Below, one piece after another: positions 39,345-47,888 of a DNA stretch of 64,000 nucleotides. Within the stretch, counting starts at the first letter, position 1. Each line of letters begins with the position of its first letter. Made by a program: the position numbers and the translations under genes. Below the pieces are notes generated by a model, which saw only the letters and a program-made list of their open reading frames with translations, did not search any database and was not told the DNA's origin. Source of the stretch: Paracoccaceae bacterium (GTDB lineage: Bacteria > Pseudomonadota > Alphaproteobacteria > Rhodobacterales > Rhodobacteraceae); the NCBI GenBank assembly GCA_012103375.1, contig WLWX01000001.1, positions 1,106,501 through 1,170,500 of the forward strand, given 5' to 3'.

Positions 39345-40508
39345 ATGTTCACCCATTCCATGACATTCGCCCTTGGCGACGACATCGACGCCCTGCGCGA
39401 CCTGACCCACCGCTGGGCGCAGGAACGCCTGATACCGATGGCCAACGGGATCGATGCCGACAACGTCTTCCCGTCCGAGCTTTGGCGCGAAATGGGTGAC
39501 CTCGGCCTGCTGGGGATCACCGTGCCCGAAGAATTCGGCGGGGCGGATATGGGATACCTCGCCCATGTGGTCGCGGTGGAGGAACTGGCGCGCGCCTCCG
39601 CCTCGGTCAGCCTGTCCTACGGGGCGCATTCAAATCTCTGCGTCAATCAGATCAACCTGAACGGCAGCGAGGATCAGAAACAGCGGTTTCTGCCTGGCCT
39701 GGTGCCCGGCGACCATGTCGGCGCGCTCGCAATGTCCGAAGCGGGGGCGGGCAGCGATGTGGTGTCGATGAAGCTTTCGGCTGAAAAACGGAACGATCAT
39801 TACCTGCTGAACGGCAACAAATACTGGATCACCAACGGCCCGGATGCGGATGTACTGGTGGTCTACGCCAAAACTGACCCTCAGGCCGGCTCCAAGGGTA
39901 TCACCGCATTCCTCATCGAAAAATCCATGACCGGCTTCGCCACCAGCCCGCATTTCGACAAGCTGGGGATGCGCGGCTCCAACACCGCCGAGCTGATCTT
40001 TGATGACGTTCAGGTCCCGTTTGAGAACGTGCTAGGCGAACAAGGGCGCGGCGTCGCCGTCCTGATGTTGGGCCTCGACTATGAACGCGTCGTCCTCAGC
40101 GGCATCGGCCTTGGCATCATGGCCGCTTGCCTAGATGAAGTGATGCCCTACCTGTCCGAGCGGCGCCAGTTCGGGCGACCGATCGGGGAGTTTCAGCTGA
40201 TGCAGGGCAAGATCGCCGATATGTACACCGCGCTGAATTCCGCCCGCGCCTATACCTATGAGGTCGCGCGCGCCTGTGATCGCGGCACTGTGACGCGCGC
40301 TGACGCGGCGGCCTGTGTACTGTATGCCAGCGAACAGGCGATGAAGGTCGCACATCAGGCGGTGCAGGCGATGGGCGGCGCGGGGTTCCTCGCCGACGCG
40401 CCCGTGGCACGGCTGTTCCGCGATGCCAAACTGATGGAGATTGGCGCAGGAACCAGCGAAATCCGCCGGATGCTGATCGGGCGAGAGATGATGGAGAAGA
40501 TGATCTGA
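39345..40508 (+). CDS. ivd: Isovaleryl-CoA dehydrogenase
   Basis: A 387-residue acyl-CoA dehydrogenase that converts isovaleryl-CoA to 3-methylcrotonyl-CoA in leucine breakdown. FALGDDIDALRDLTHRWAQ at the N-terminus and ASVSLSYGAHSNLCVNQI are IVD-like; the catalytic Glu is in LDYERVVLSG (near 247), the position that separates IVD from other acyl-CoA dehydrogenases. ATG at 39345 gives MFTHSMTFALG, the usual start. The methylcrotonyl-CoA carboxylase genes that often follow are absent here. Confidence 0.92.
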   Translation: MFTHSMTFALGDDIDALRDLTHRWAQERLIPMANGIDADNVFPSELWREMGDLGLLGITVPEEFGGADMGYLAHVVAVEELARASASVSLSYGAHSNLCVNQINLNGSEDQKQRFLPGLVPGDHVGALAMSEAGAGSDVVSMKLSAEKRNDHYLLNGNKYWITNGPDADVLVVYAKTDPQAGSKGITAFLIEKSMTGFATSPHFDKLGMRGSNTAELIFDDVQVPFENVLGEQGRGVAVLMLGLDYERVVLSGIGLGIMAACLDEVMPYLSERRQFGRPIGEFQLMQGKIADMYTALNSARAYTYEVARACDRGTVTRADAAACVLYASEQAMKVAHQAVQAMGGAGFLADAPVARLFRDAKLMEIGAGTSEIRRMLIGREMMEKMI

Positions 40509-40627
40509 CGATGGGCGCGACCACGCGCCGCCTCGGTTCGGTTGGTGCAAGCAATAGCGCGCCGAGCCCGACATTGCCCGCCTGACCGGGCGCCAAATCA
40601 CAAACGATTATTATCGGAGCACCACTG

Positions 40628-41107
40628 ATGAAACACCTCGCCCTGACCCTTGCCCTGACGTTGATCTCGGGGCCTGCGCTGGCGCAGGACGCAGCCGCCC
40701 GCGATGGCGTTCTGGACTGCCTGCGCGATGTTGACAACGGGACCAGCTGGAACCAGTGCCTGAACCTGATGTTCGAGTCCTGTGATCCCGGCGCGGTCGG
40801 CACCCGTGACCACGCCGCCTGCCTGTTTGGCCTGCGCGAAAACTGGCGCCACGATATGCAGCTTCGCCAGACCGAAGTTCTGAAAACCGTGACACCCGAA
40901 GGCGGGGCCACGCTGGTTGATCTGCTTTCTGCCTGGCCGACTTTTGTTGACAAGAAATGCTCCACAGTGGCCGCCGAAAAGGAAGACATCGGCGCAGCAT
41001 CGGCCCGCCTGGGCTGTGAGGTATCCGAAGTCGTCCTAATCTCGTCCGAGTTGCGGTCTTGCCTGGATGGGCGATCGCGCGAAGACTACTGCGTTCACGC
41101 GGACTGA
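40628..41107 (+). CDS. Exported cysteine-containing hypothetical protein
   Basis: A 159-residue protein with a clear signal peptide (MKHLALTLALTLISGPALAQ). The mature part has about eight cysteines (DCLRDVD, QCLNLMFESCD, ACLFGL, KCST, GCEV, SCLDG, DYCVHAD), suggesting disulfides in the periplasm. The spacing resembles LprI-like (DUF1311) lysozyme-inhibitor proteins, but I cannot confirm that. The start is supported by a GGAGC sequence 9 bases upstream. Confidence 0.75.
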   Translation: MKHLALTLALTLISGPALAQDAAARDGVLDCLRDVDNGTSWNQCLNLMFESCDPGAVGTRDHAACLFGLRENWRHDMQLRQTEVLKTVTPEGGATLVDLLSAWPTFVDKKCSTVAAEKEDIGAASARLGCEVSEVVLISSELRSCLDGRSREDYCVHAD

Positions 41108-41115
41108 GCGCGCGC

Positions 41116-42027
41116 CTAAAGCTCACCCGCCAAGGCAGCGGCGTCTGCTTTATCTTTTGTCGAAAGACCGGCGGCGAAATCATTGCAATCACTGGCAAAT
41201 TCGGCAACCAGATCTGGCCGCGCATCCTGTTCGGCCAGATCAACCGCTTTGAGGCAATAGGCAAGAACCTCAACCGGGTCATACGCCCAATGGCCTTCGA
41301 CATCGCGCAACAGAAACGCGATATTCAGGGCCGCGCGCGGATGGTTCAGGTACAGCGCTTCGAAATACAGCGCATAGGCCGCGGTGACATCACGCACCAC
41401 GCCATAGCCGTTTTCGTACATCGCCCCAAGGTTCGAGATTGCGTTCCCATTGCCAAGTAGGGCCGCCTCTTGAAACAGCGCCAGCGCGTCTGAATAATCC
41501 TGCGTGACGCCGGTGCCGTCGATATAAAGTTTGCCCAGATTGCTCATGGATTGGGATGCCCCCAGGGCGACCCCGCCACGGTAATATTGCTGGGCCAGAT
41601 CGAAATCGGGCGCGCCGCGCTTGCCGGATTCGAAGATGTAACCAAGGTTGGTAAACGCGTCCGGGTTCTTGGAGGCCGCGGCCTTCAGGTACCACCTGAT
41701 CGCTTCTTCAATGTCAGGCGCGATCCCGTCCCGGCCATTTTCATATAGCAGCCCAAGGTTATAGCGGGCGCGCGAAAATCCCTGATTTGCGGATTTTATC
41801 CACAATTCCAACGCCTTGTCGTGATCCTGCGTCACCCCGTTGCCTTCGTCATAGGCGTCCGCGACGATATTTTGCGCATTGGCATCACCGGCCTCGGCGG
41901 CCGGAATCAGGGTTTTCAGCGCCGCCTCAAACTCTCCGTCCAGGTACATTTGCCGCGCGTCGTCCACTGGTCCGGCCAGCGCCGTTCCTGCAACAAGGGC
42001 CGCGATCAGGGTCAGCAATTTGCGCAT
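41116..42027 (-). CDS. Exported Sel1/TPR-repeat protein
   Basis: A 303-residue protein with signal peptide (MRKLLTLIAALVAGTALA) followed by about six Sel1-like repeats, e.g. DANAQNIVADAYDEGNGV, ARYNLGLLYENGRDG, SMSNLGKLYIDGTGV and AISNLGAMYENGYGV. Sel1 repeats form helical scaffolds for protein contacts in the periplasm. The ATG at 42027 follows a GGAGG site. It is convergent with the cysteine-rich exported protein, 8 bases apart. Confidence 0.85.
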   Translation of the reverse strand: MRKLLTLIAALVAGTALAGPVDDARQMYLDGEFEAALKTLIPAAEAGDANAQNIVADAYDEGNGVTQDHDKALELWIKSANQGFSRARYNLGLLYENGRDGIAPDIEEAIRWYLKAAASKNPDAFTNLGYIFESGKRGAPDFDLAQQYYRGGVALGASQSMSNLGKLYIDGTGVTQDYSDALALFQEAALLGNGNAISNLGAMYENGYGVVRDVTAAYALYFEALYLNHPRAALNIAFLLRDVEGHWAYDPVEVLAYCLKAVDLAEQDARPDLVAEFASDCNDFAAGLSTKDKADAAALAGEL

Positions 42028-42092
42028 CAGGGCCTCCGCCACTGTGATGGGCGGATGCTAACGGGAAATGAGGCGCGCGGCCATGGTTTTGG

Positions 42093-43661
42093 TCAGGAGT
42101 TTTCCCGCCGGTCCTCGAAGCTCAGCTCGATGAACGAGGGCATGTGATCGCCCATGCCAACCACCCGATTGCCGCCATCGCGCCCCCGGTCCCGGGATTT
42201 GCCGCGTCCGGCCTGGTCGTCTTTTTCGGAGTCACGGCCACGGTTGGTTTGGTCGTTGTCGCCCTTGTCCCGGCCACGCCCACGCCCGCCACGGCTGCGC
42301 TTTGGGGTATCGGACGGCGCATCGGCGGGTGCCTCTGCTGCGGCGTCCTTGATATCGGCAGGTACGTCGGCTGTTTTCGTGGCTGTTTCGGCCATTGTTT
42401 CGGGGGCCGGCGCATCATCTGTCGCTTGATCGGCTTTCTTGCGCCCGCGCCGGGTGCGGGTCGGTTTCTTATCCGCATCCGGGGTGTCGGTCGGGGCAGG
42501 GGCCGCGCCCGATTGCAGCGGGTTGTCCAATACCGGGACGTCCTTGCCAAGCAGGCGCTGCACGCCATCCAGGTTTTTGGTGTCCAGCGGCGCACAGATC
42601 ATGATCGCCTTGCCAGATTTCCCGGCACGCCCCGTGCGTCCGATCCGGTGGACGTAATCTTCCGGGTGGCTGGGCACGTCGAAATTGAACACATGGCTGA
42701 CATCCGGGATGTCGAGGCCGCGCGCCGCAACGTCAGAACACACCAGATATTTCAGCGTCTGATCGCGAAATTCGGTCAGGGTGCGCGTTCGCTGGCTCTG
42801 ATCCAGATCGCCGTGGATCGGCGCGGCATCGTAACCCGATTTCTTCAGCGACTTCGCCACCGTATCCACATCCGTCTTGCGGTTGCAGAAGATCATCGCG
42901 TTGGTGCATTTGTCACCTTCGGCATCAATCAGCGCGCGCAGAAGCTTGCGCTTTTCGCTGGCCATGCTGCCCCGGCTGCCGCCACGAAACATCACCACGC
43001 CCTGTTCGATGGTTTCCGAGGCCGTGGCCTGGCGCGCCACTTCGATCTTAGCAGGGTTGGAAAGGAACGTGTTGGTAATCCGCTCAATCTCGGGCGCCAT
43101 GGTGGCGCTGAAGAACAGGGTCTGGCGGGTGAAGGGGGTCAGGCCGAAGATCCGCTCGATATCCGGGATGAACCCCATGTCGAGCATCCGGTCAGCTTCG
43201 TCCACGACCATGACCTGAACACCGGTCAGCAACAGTTTGCCACGCTCAAAATGATCCAGCAGGCGGCCCGGCGTGGCGATCAGTACGTCGACGCCCTTGT
43301 CGATCAGCACGTCCTGTTCCTTGAAACTGACCCCGCCGATCAGCAGCGCCTTGGTCAGCTTGGTGTTCTTGGCATAGGTGTCGAAGTTTTCGGCCACCTG
43401 CGCGGCCAGTTCGCGCGTCGGGGCCAGCACCAGCGACCGGGGCATCCGCGCGCGGGCGCGTCCGCGCCGCAGCAGCGTGATCATCGGCAAAACGAAACTC
43501 GCCGTTTTGCCGGTGCCGGTCTGGGCGATACCCAGAACGTCGCGGCCATCCAATGCGGGCGGTATCGCGCCTTCCTGGATCGGAGTGGGTGAATCATAGC
43601 CTGCATCGGCAATGGCGGATAGGACCTTTGGGTCCAGCTTCAGGTCAGAGAATTTGGTCAT
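42093..43661 (-). CDS. DEAD-box RNA helicase, RhlE type
   Basis: A 522-residue ATP-dependent RNA helicase. Motifs in order: TPIQEGAIPPAL (Q motif), AQTGTGKTASFVLP, PTRELAAQ, VVDEADRMLDMG, SATMAPE and HRIGRTGRAG. After the two RecA domains (about 380 residues) comes a long acidic/Ala-Pro then Arg-Gly-Asp-rich tail, typical for RNA contact. RhlE-type helicases act in ribosome assembly and RNA decay. MTKFSDLKLDP is the family start (43661); an ATG two codons upstream is also possible. Confidence 0.92.
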   Translation of the reverse strand: MTKFSDLKLDPKVLSAIADAGYDSPTPIQEGAIPPALDGRDVLGIAQTGTGKTASFVLPMITLLRRGRARARMPRSLVLAPTRELAAQVAENFDTYAKNTKLTKALLIGGVSFKEQDVLIDKGVDVLIATPGRLLDHFERGKLLLTGVQVMVVDEADRMLDMGFIPDIERIFGLTPFTRQTLFFSATMAPEIERITNTFLSNPAKIEVARQATASETIEQGVVMFRGGSRGSMASEKRKLLRALIDAEGDKCTNAMIFCNRKTDVDTVAKSLKKSGYDAAPIHGDLDQSQRTRTLTEFRDQTLKYLVCSDVAARGLDIPDVSHVFNFDVPSHPEDYVHRIGRTGRAGKSGKAIMICAPLDTKNLDGVQRLLGKDVPVLDNPLQSGAAPAPTDTPDADKKPTRTRRGRKKADQATDDAPAPETMAETATKTADVPADIKDAAAEAPADAPSDTPKRSRGGRGRGRDKGDNDQTNRGRDSEKDDQAGRGKSRDRGRDGGNRVVGMGDHMPSFIELSFEDRRENS

Positions 43662-43729
43662 TCGCATCCGTATGTTTGCGAACCCGTCCCCTGGCCCGCG
43701 CGTCCCGTATTGCTTGGCCCATATGACCG

Positions 43730-43781
43730 ACCGGGAAATCCCGGTTGCAATGCATCTTGCCCGTTGCCCTACGGGCTTTTT
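43730..43781 (+). terminator. Orphan tandem hairpins with T-run (possible sRNA 3' end)
   Basis: ACCGGG-AAAT-CCCGGT (43730-43745) is followed by GCCCGT-TGCCCT-ACGGGC and TTTTT (43759-43781), a good intrinsic terminator on the plus strand. No plus-strand gene lies upstream, since the helicase starts at about 43661 and runs the other way. It could close a short RNA of about 100 nt. The rest of the 300-bp gap to 43970 shows nothing definite. Confidence 0.5.
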
Positions 43782-43970
43782 AGCCAGCGGTCAACGCAGG
43801 GTTTGCGCGGCGCGAAAACCCCATTGATCGCAATTGGAACCCGGGATCGGACCCTCAGCGAATTAAATAGCCAAATCGAACATGCCTTACTTTTGCACGA
43901 AAGGTCCCGCATTGAAGACAGGATGCACGTGTAGGTTGCGGCAGTCGATATTATAGAACGGAGAACTTCC

Positions 43971-44111
43971 ATGCAGAACATACTGAACAGCCAGGCCGCT
44001 ATGGCCGTTGCCTCGATCTTGTGCGGCGTGGCCCTGCTTTATCTGGTGTTATCGCGGACTTTGAAGCGCCGCGCGGCCGAGCGTGAAGAAAACGAAGTGG
44101 CCGCCGACTAA
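43971..44111 (+). CDS. Small single-span membrane protein
   Basis: A 46-residue frame beginning MQNILNSQAAMAVASILCG, one membrane segment (about residues 10-29), then a strongly charged tail (RTLKRRAAEREENEVAAD). A GGAGA Shine-Dalgarno lies 9 bases before the ATG. Codon use and the topology look real. No family is recognised. Confidence 0.6.
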   Translation: MQNILNSQAAMAVASILCGVALLYLVLSRTLKRRAAEREENEVAAD

Positions 44112-44164
44112 GCAATCGCAGCGGCGGCCCGCATCAGGTATTGCGGGTTGCACATGCGGATACT

Positions 44165-44207
44165 CGCCCGGCTCAATTCGCGCCAAAATTGTGGCGCGGG
44201 CCGGGCG
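44165..44207. terminator. Nested hairpin between convergent genes
   Basis: CGCCCGGC (44165-44172) pairs with GCCGGGCG (44200-44207) around an inner stem CGCGCC/GGCGCG (44179-44184 with 44193-44198). It lies between the small membrane ORF and the prfC stop at 44208 and probably serves as a bidirectional transcript end, though without a T-run. Confidence 0.5.
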
Positions 44208-45821
44208 TTACACCATCATTTCCTTGGTTGCTGACAATGTCAGGGCCGGGTGATCCCGCTCAATCCGGTCAATGTCCCACTGCAGGCGGGTCAGAAAGAC
44301 AGGGTCGCCGTCGTGATCACTGCTCATGTGGCCCTTGTTGGCGTCCATGAAGGTGTCCAGCTTGTCCTGCGGGCCGGTGACCCATCGGGCCGATGTGAAT
44401 TGCGATGCCTCAAACCGGACCGGCAGGCCGTATTCCAACTCGATCCGGCTGGCGAGGACTTCGAACTGCAACTGCCCCACCACGCCGACAATAAAGCCAG
44501 CGCCGATCATCGGGCGAAACACCTTGGCGGCACCTTCCTCGGCAAATTGCATCAACGCCTTTTCCAGATGCTTGGATTTCAGCGGATCACCCGCGCGGCA
44601 GGTTTGCTGCAGTTCGGGCGCAAAGCTGGGAATGCCGGTGACGCGCAGGTTTTCGCCTTCGGTCAATGTGTCACCGATGCGCAGTTGCCCATGGTTCGGG
44701 ATGCCGATGATGTCACCGGCCCAGGCCTCTTCCGCCAGTTCCCGGTCGCTGGCCAGGAACATCATCGGATTGGTAATTGCCATGGGTTTCTTCGATCTTA
44801 CATGGGTCAGCTTCATCCCACGCATGAAGTGGCCCGAGGCCATGCGCACAAATGCCACGCGGTCACGGTGCTTGGGGTCCATGTTGGCCTGAACCTTGAA
44901 GACGAACCCGGCGACCTTGGTTTCATCCGGGCTGATCTGGCGCGGCTCGGCTGATTGCGGCTGTGGGACCGGGCCATAGGTGGCGATGCCGTCCATCAGC
45001 TCCTTCACACCGAAAGAATTGATCGCCGAGCCAAACCAGATCGGGGTCAGAGAGCCCTCCAGGAACGCCTTGGCATCAAACGGCGGCAGAAGTTCGCGTG
45101 CCATCTCAACTTCATCGCGCAAATTGTTGAGAAGGTTGCCAGGTACATGATCCGCAAGACGCGGATCATCCAGCCCGTCTATGGCAATGCTTTCGGCCAC
45201 TTTGTTCCTGTCGGCGCGGTCCATCAGTTCCAGCCGGTCGTTCAGCATGTCATAGCAACCGATGAATTCGCGCCCCATGCCGATGGGCCAGGATGCCGGG
45301 GTTACGTCAATCGCAAGGTTCTCCTGGATCTCGTCAATAATCTCAAACGTATCACGGGCTTCGCGGTCCATCTTGTTGCAGAAGGTGAGGATCGGAAGAT
45401 CGCGCAGGCGGCAAACCTCGAACAGTTTTTGGGTCTGGCTTTCAACACCCTTCGCCCCGTCAATCACCATGACCGCCGCATCCACCGCTGTCAGCGTGCG
45501 ATAGGTGTCTTCCGAAAAGTCACTGTGGCCCGGCGTGTCCACCAAGTTAAATCGGAAGTCTTTGAAATCAAACGACATTGCGGAAGCAGAGACCGAAATG
45601 CCGCGATCCTTTTCCATCGCCATAAAGTCAGAACGCGTGCGCCGCGCCTCGCCCTTGGCGCGCACCTGACCGGCCATCTGGATCGCACCACCATAAAGCA
45701 GGAATTTTTCCGTCAGCGTGGTCTTGCCCGCGTCCGGGTGGCTGATGATCGCGAAGGTCCGCCGCCGGGCGATTTCTGCCGGCAGATCGGGCGTATTGCT
45801 GAGGGGCTGATCGAGTGACAT
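44208..45821 (-). CDS. prfC: Peptide chain release factor 3
   Basis: A 537-residue translational GTPase that recycles RF1/RF2 from the ribosome. ISHPDAGKTTLTEKFLLYGG (G1) comes first; EKDRGISVSASAM (G2), VDTPGHSDF (G3) and FCNKMDRE (G4) follow in order, and the RF3-type domains 2 and 3 complete the normal length. It is monocistronic, divergent from the SDR gene. Confidence 0.95.
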   Translation of the reverse strand: MSLDQPLSNTPDLPAEIARRRTFAIISHPDAGKTTLTEKFLLYGGAIQMAGQVRAKGEARRTRSDFMAMEKDRGISVSASAMSFDFKDFRFNLVDTPGHSDFSEDTYRTLTAVDAAVMVIDGAKGVESQTQKLFEVCRLRDLPILTFCNKMDREARDTFEIIDEIQENLAIDVTPASWPIGMGREFIGCYDMLNDRLELMDRADRNKVAESIAIDGLDDPRLADHVPGNLLNNLRDEVEMARELLPPFDAKAFLEGSLTPIWFGSAINSFGVKELMDGIATYGPVPQPQSAEPRQISPDETKVAGFVFKVQANMDPKHRDRVAFVRMASGHFMRGMKLTHVRSKKPMAITNPMMFLASDRELAEEAWAGDIIGIPNHGQLRIGDTLTEGENLRVTGIPSFAPELQQTCRAGDPLKSKHLEKALMQFAEEGAAKVFRPMIGAGFIVGVVGQLQFEVLASRIELEYGLPVRFEASQFTSARWVTGPQDKLDTFMDANKGHMSSDHDGDPVFLTRLQWDIDRIERDHPALTLSATKEMMV

Positions 45822-45920
45822 TGCGGCGATATAGGTTACCCGGCACCGGCGCGCAATCGCGTGTCTTTCGCTGGGCGGGGCAAAGTGTTAGCGATTGCTG
45901 AAACTGCGAAGGGGATTGGT

Positions 45921-46700
45921 ATGGACCTGGGGATCAAAGGCAAACGGGCGTTGGTATCGGCGTCGTCAAAGGGGTTGGGACTCGGCTGCGCCCAGGCCCT
46001 GGCCGAGGCGGGCTGTAATCTGGTGATGAACGCCCGCGGGGCCGAGGCGCTGGAAGAGGCCGCTGAGGCGATCCGTGCCGCACATGGCGTAACTGTCACC
46101 ACCGTGGCTGCTGATGTGACCACCGAAGACGGGCGCGCGGCGCTACTGGACGCCGCCGGGGACGTTGACATTCTGGTCACCAACGCGGGCGGGCCGCCGC
46201 CGGGGATGTGGACGGATTGGTCGCGCGACGATTTCATCGGTGCGCTGGATGCCAACATGCTGACCCCGATCGCGCTGATGCAGGCGGCGCTGCCCGGGAT
46301 GATGGACCGTGGCTGGGGCCGGGTGGTCAACATCACCTCAATGTCCGTCAAGGCGCCGATCCCGGTGCTGGGCCTGTCGAACGCGGCACGCACCGGGCTG
46401 ACCGGGTTTGTTGCCGGAACGGCGCGGCAGGTTGCTGATAAAGGTGTCACAATCAACAACTTGCTGCCCGGCATTCATGCAACGGATCGGGCGATATCGC
46501 TGGATGGCGGCGTGGCGGATGCGCAGCGGATCACGCCGGAACAGGCCAAGGCCAACCGCGAGGCGACGATCCCAGTGCGCCGATATGGAACGGCCGAAGA
46601 ATTTGGCGCGACCTGCGCCTTTCTGTGCAGCCAGCACGCCGGGTTCATCGTCGGGCAGAATATTCTGCTGGACGGCGGCGTCATTAATGCGACGTTCTGA
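45921..46700 (+). CDS. SDR-family protein lacking the usual Tyr-x-x-x-Lys
   Basis: A 259-residue Rossmann protein: RALVSASSKGLGLGCAQAL is the NAD(P) loop, ILVTNAGGPPPG the NAG region and VNITSMS the serine position. Where classical SDRs have YxxxK it has LGLSNAARTGLTG, i.e. Ser-Asn-Ala-Ala-Arg. This variant is shared by a recognised divergent 3-oxoacyl-reductase-like subgroup and may have different chemistry. The ATG at 45921 is chosen; 3 bases after its stop a SnoaL-like gene starts, indicating an operon. Confidence 0.85.
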   Translation: MDLGIKGKRALVSASSKGLGLGCAQALAEAGCNLVMNARGAEALEEAAEAIRAAHGVTVTTVAADVTTEDGRAALLDAAGDVDILVTNAGGPPPGMWTDWSRDDFIGALDANMLTPIALMQAALPGMMDRGWGRVVNITSMSVKAPIPVLGLSNAARTGLTGFVAGTARQVADKGVTINNLLPGIHATDRAISLDGGVADAQRITPEQAKANREATIPVRRYGTAEEFGATCAFLCSQHAGFIVGQNILLDGGVINATF

Positions 46701-46703
46701 GCC

Positions 46704-47234
46704 ATGAAAGGATCCCGCCCCGAACAAGCCGCACTGAGCCGCGATACCGATATGTCGAAAACCGCCGAGACCCGTGCGGTGATTGAAGGCATGGTTGATG
46801 GTCTTAACGATCATCGAATTGACGATATCGGCGCGTTTTTCGCCGAGTCCTTTCGCTGGATGGGCAACACCGGTTGCGGCACCAAGGCTGGCCTGCGTGA
46901 ATTCCAGGACAACTGGCAGAAACCGTTTCAGGCGGCGTTTTCCGACAAGGTCTGCATCGACGAAGCGCGCCTTTACATGGGCGAATGGGCCGCCGCCTTC
47001 GGCCGGCAGGAGGCGACGCATTCCGGCACCTTCATGGGGATCGCGCCAACCGGAAAGCGCATCGAAATCCGCTATATGGATTTCTGGAAGGTCGAGGATG
47101 GAAAGATCAGCGATAACTGGGTGATGGTGGATTTCCCGCATGTTCTGGCGAAACTTGGGAAAGACGTATTTGACGGCGAAGGTTGGGAAGCCTTCGACCG
47201 GGGCGACAAGGTGGCGCCGTCGCCAAAAACTTAA
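46704..47234 (+). CDS. SnoaL-like (NTF2-fold) ester cyclase family protein
   Basis: A 176-residue protein with the SnoaL/polyketide-cyclase-like pattern: VIEGMVDGLNDHRIDDIGAF, FRWMGNTG, TFMGIAPTGKRIEIRYMDFW and GKISDNWVMVDFPH. Such folds hold small hydrophobic substrates or act as isomerases; the substrate is unknown. It is co-transcribed with the atypical SDR (3-base gap). The start could be the ATG at 46704 or 46752 (MSKTAETRAV). Directly after the stop TAA lies a family A repeat. Confidence 0.78.
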   Translation: MKGSRPEQAALSRDTDMSKTAETRAVIEGMVDGLNDHRIDDIGAFFAESFRWMGNTGCGTKAGLREFQDNWQKPFQAAFSDKVCIDEARLYMGEWAAAFGRQEATHSGTFMGIAPTGKRIEIRYMDFWKVEDGKISDNWVMVDFPHVLAKLGKDVFDGEGWEAFDRGDKVAPSPKT

Positions 47235-47268
47235 TGCCTCCGGCGGGGATATTTTCGGGTCAATGATG
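47235..47268 (+). repeat. Family A repeat, single arm
   Basis: A 34-base copy (TGCCTCCGGCGGGGATAT to TCAATGATG) starts at the base following the TAA of the SnoaL-like gene. It matches the arms at 2463-2496 and 2514-2547, being closest to the second. Confidence 0.8.
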
Positions 47269-47292
47269 GACTGAAGTGTGCCTGCGGAGCGT

Positions 47293-47505
47293 TCAGAAGA
47301 CGATCCCGAGGACGACGATCATCAAGCCGATGGCCGAAACGAACACGGCAATCATGTTCAGCGGCAGCACTTTTTGAACGCGCGCGCGTAATTCATCATC
47401 ACTCAGCCCGGCATTCCGGGCCTTCATGACCAGCCAGATGGCGCAGAAAATGCCTGCCAGCCCAAGCAGCGCAACCCCGGCGCCCGTCCAGATTATCCAG
47501 TTCAT
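47293..47505 (-). CDS. Small two-span membrane protein
   Basis: A 70-residue protein: MNWIIWTGAGVALLGLAGIF starts segment 1, a short charged loop (ARNAGLSDDELRARVQKVL) follows, then segment 2 (IAVFVSAIGLMIVVLGIVF). GGAGG-like purines lie before the ATG at 47505. It is a conserved-looking Rhodobacterales hypothetical; no function can be given. Confidence 0.7.
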   Translation of the reverse strand: MNWIIWTGAGVALLGLAGIFCAIWLVMKARNAGLSDDELRARVQKVLPLNMIAVFVSAIGLMIVVLGIVF

Positions 47506-47627
47506 GCTTGCCTCCGCAGCCGTTGAAACCCGCCTAGCGGCAAGCGGCTTCGCGGGCAAGGGCTTGCCCCCGTTGCGGCCCGGCGCTAGGCGTGTCGCCA
47601 GATGATTTTGCCAGACCGGGGCCCGCC

Positions 47628-47888
47628 ATGAACGATCAAGTCACAGACCCAACCTATCGCGTCACAGCTGATGAGCTGCGCCAGTTTATTGAACGTTTCG
47701 AACGTCTTGAGGCGGAAAAAGCTGACATCGCCGACCAGCAAAAAGAGGTGATGGCCGAAGCGAAGGGCCGGGGGTACGACACAAAAGTCATGCGCAAACT
47801 CATCAGCCTTCGCAAAAGGGACGCCGATGATATCGCCGAGGAAGAGGCGGTGCTGGACCTATACAAAGAAGCGTTGGGAATGCGCTAA
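47628..47888 (+). CDS. gapR: GapR (DUF2312) nucleoid-associated protein
   Basis: An 86-residue protein that matches DUF2312 across its length: VTADELRQFIERFERLEAEK, then DIADQQKEVMAEAKGRGYD and a second helical part LISLRKRDADDIAEEEAVL. In Caulobacter, GapR binds overtwisted, AT-rich DNA ahead of replication and transcription and stimulates topoisomerases. ATG at 47628 is chosen over the frame opening at 47592. It overlaps the convergent propeller gene by four bases. Confidence 0.9.
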   Translation: MNDQVTDPTYRVTADELRQFIERFERLEAEKADIADQQKEVMAEAKGRGYDTKVMRKLISLRKRDADDIAEEEAVLDLYKEALGMR

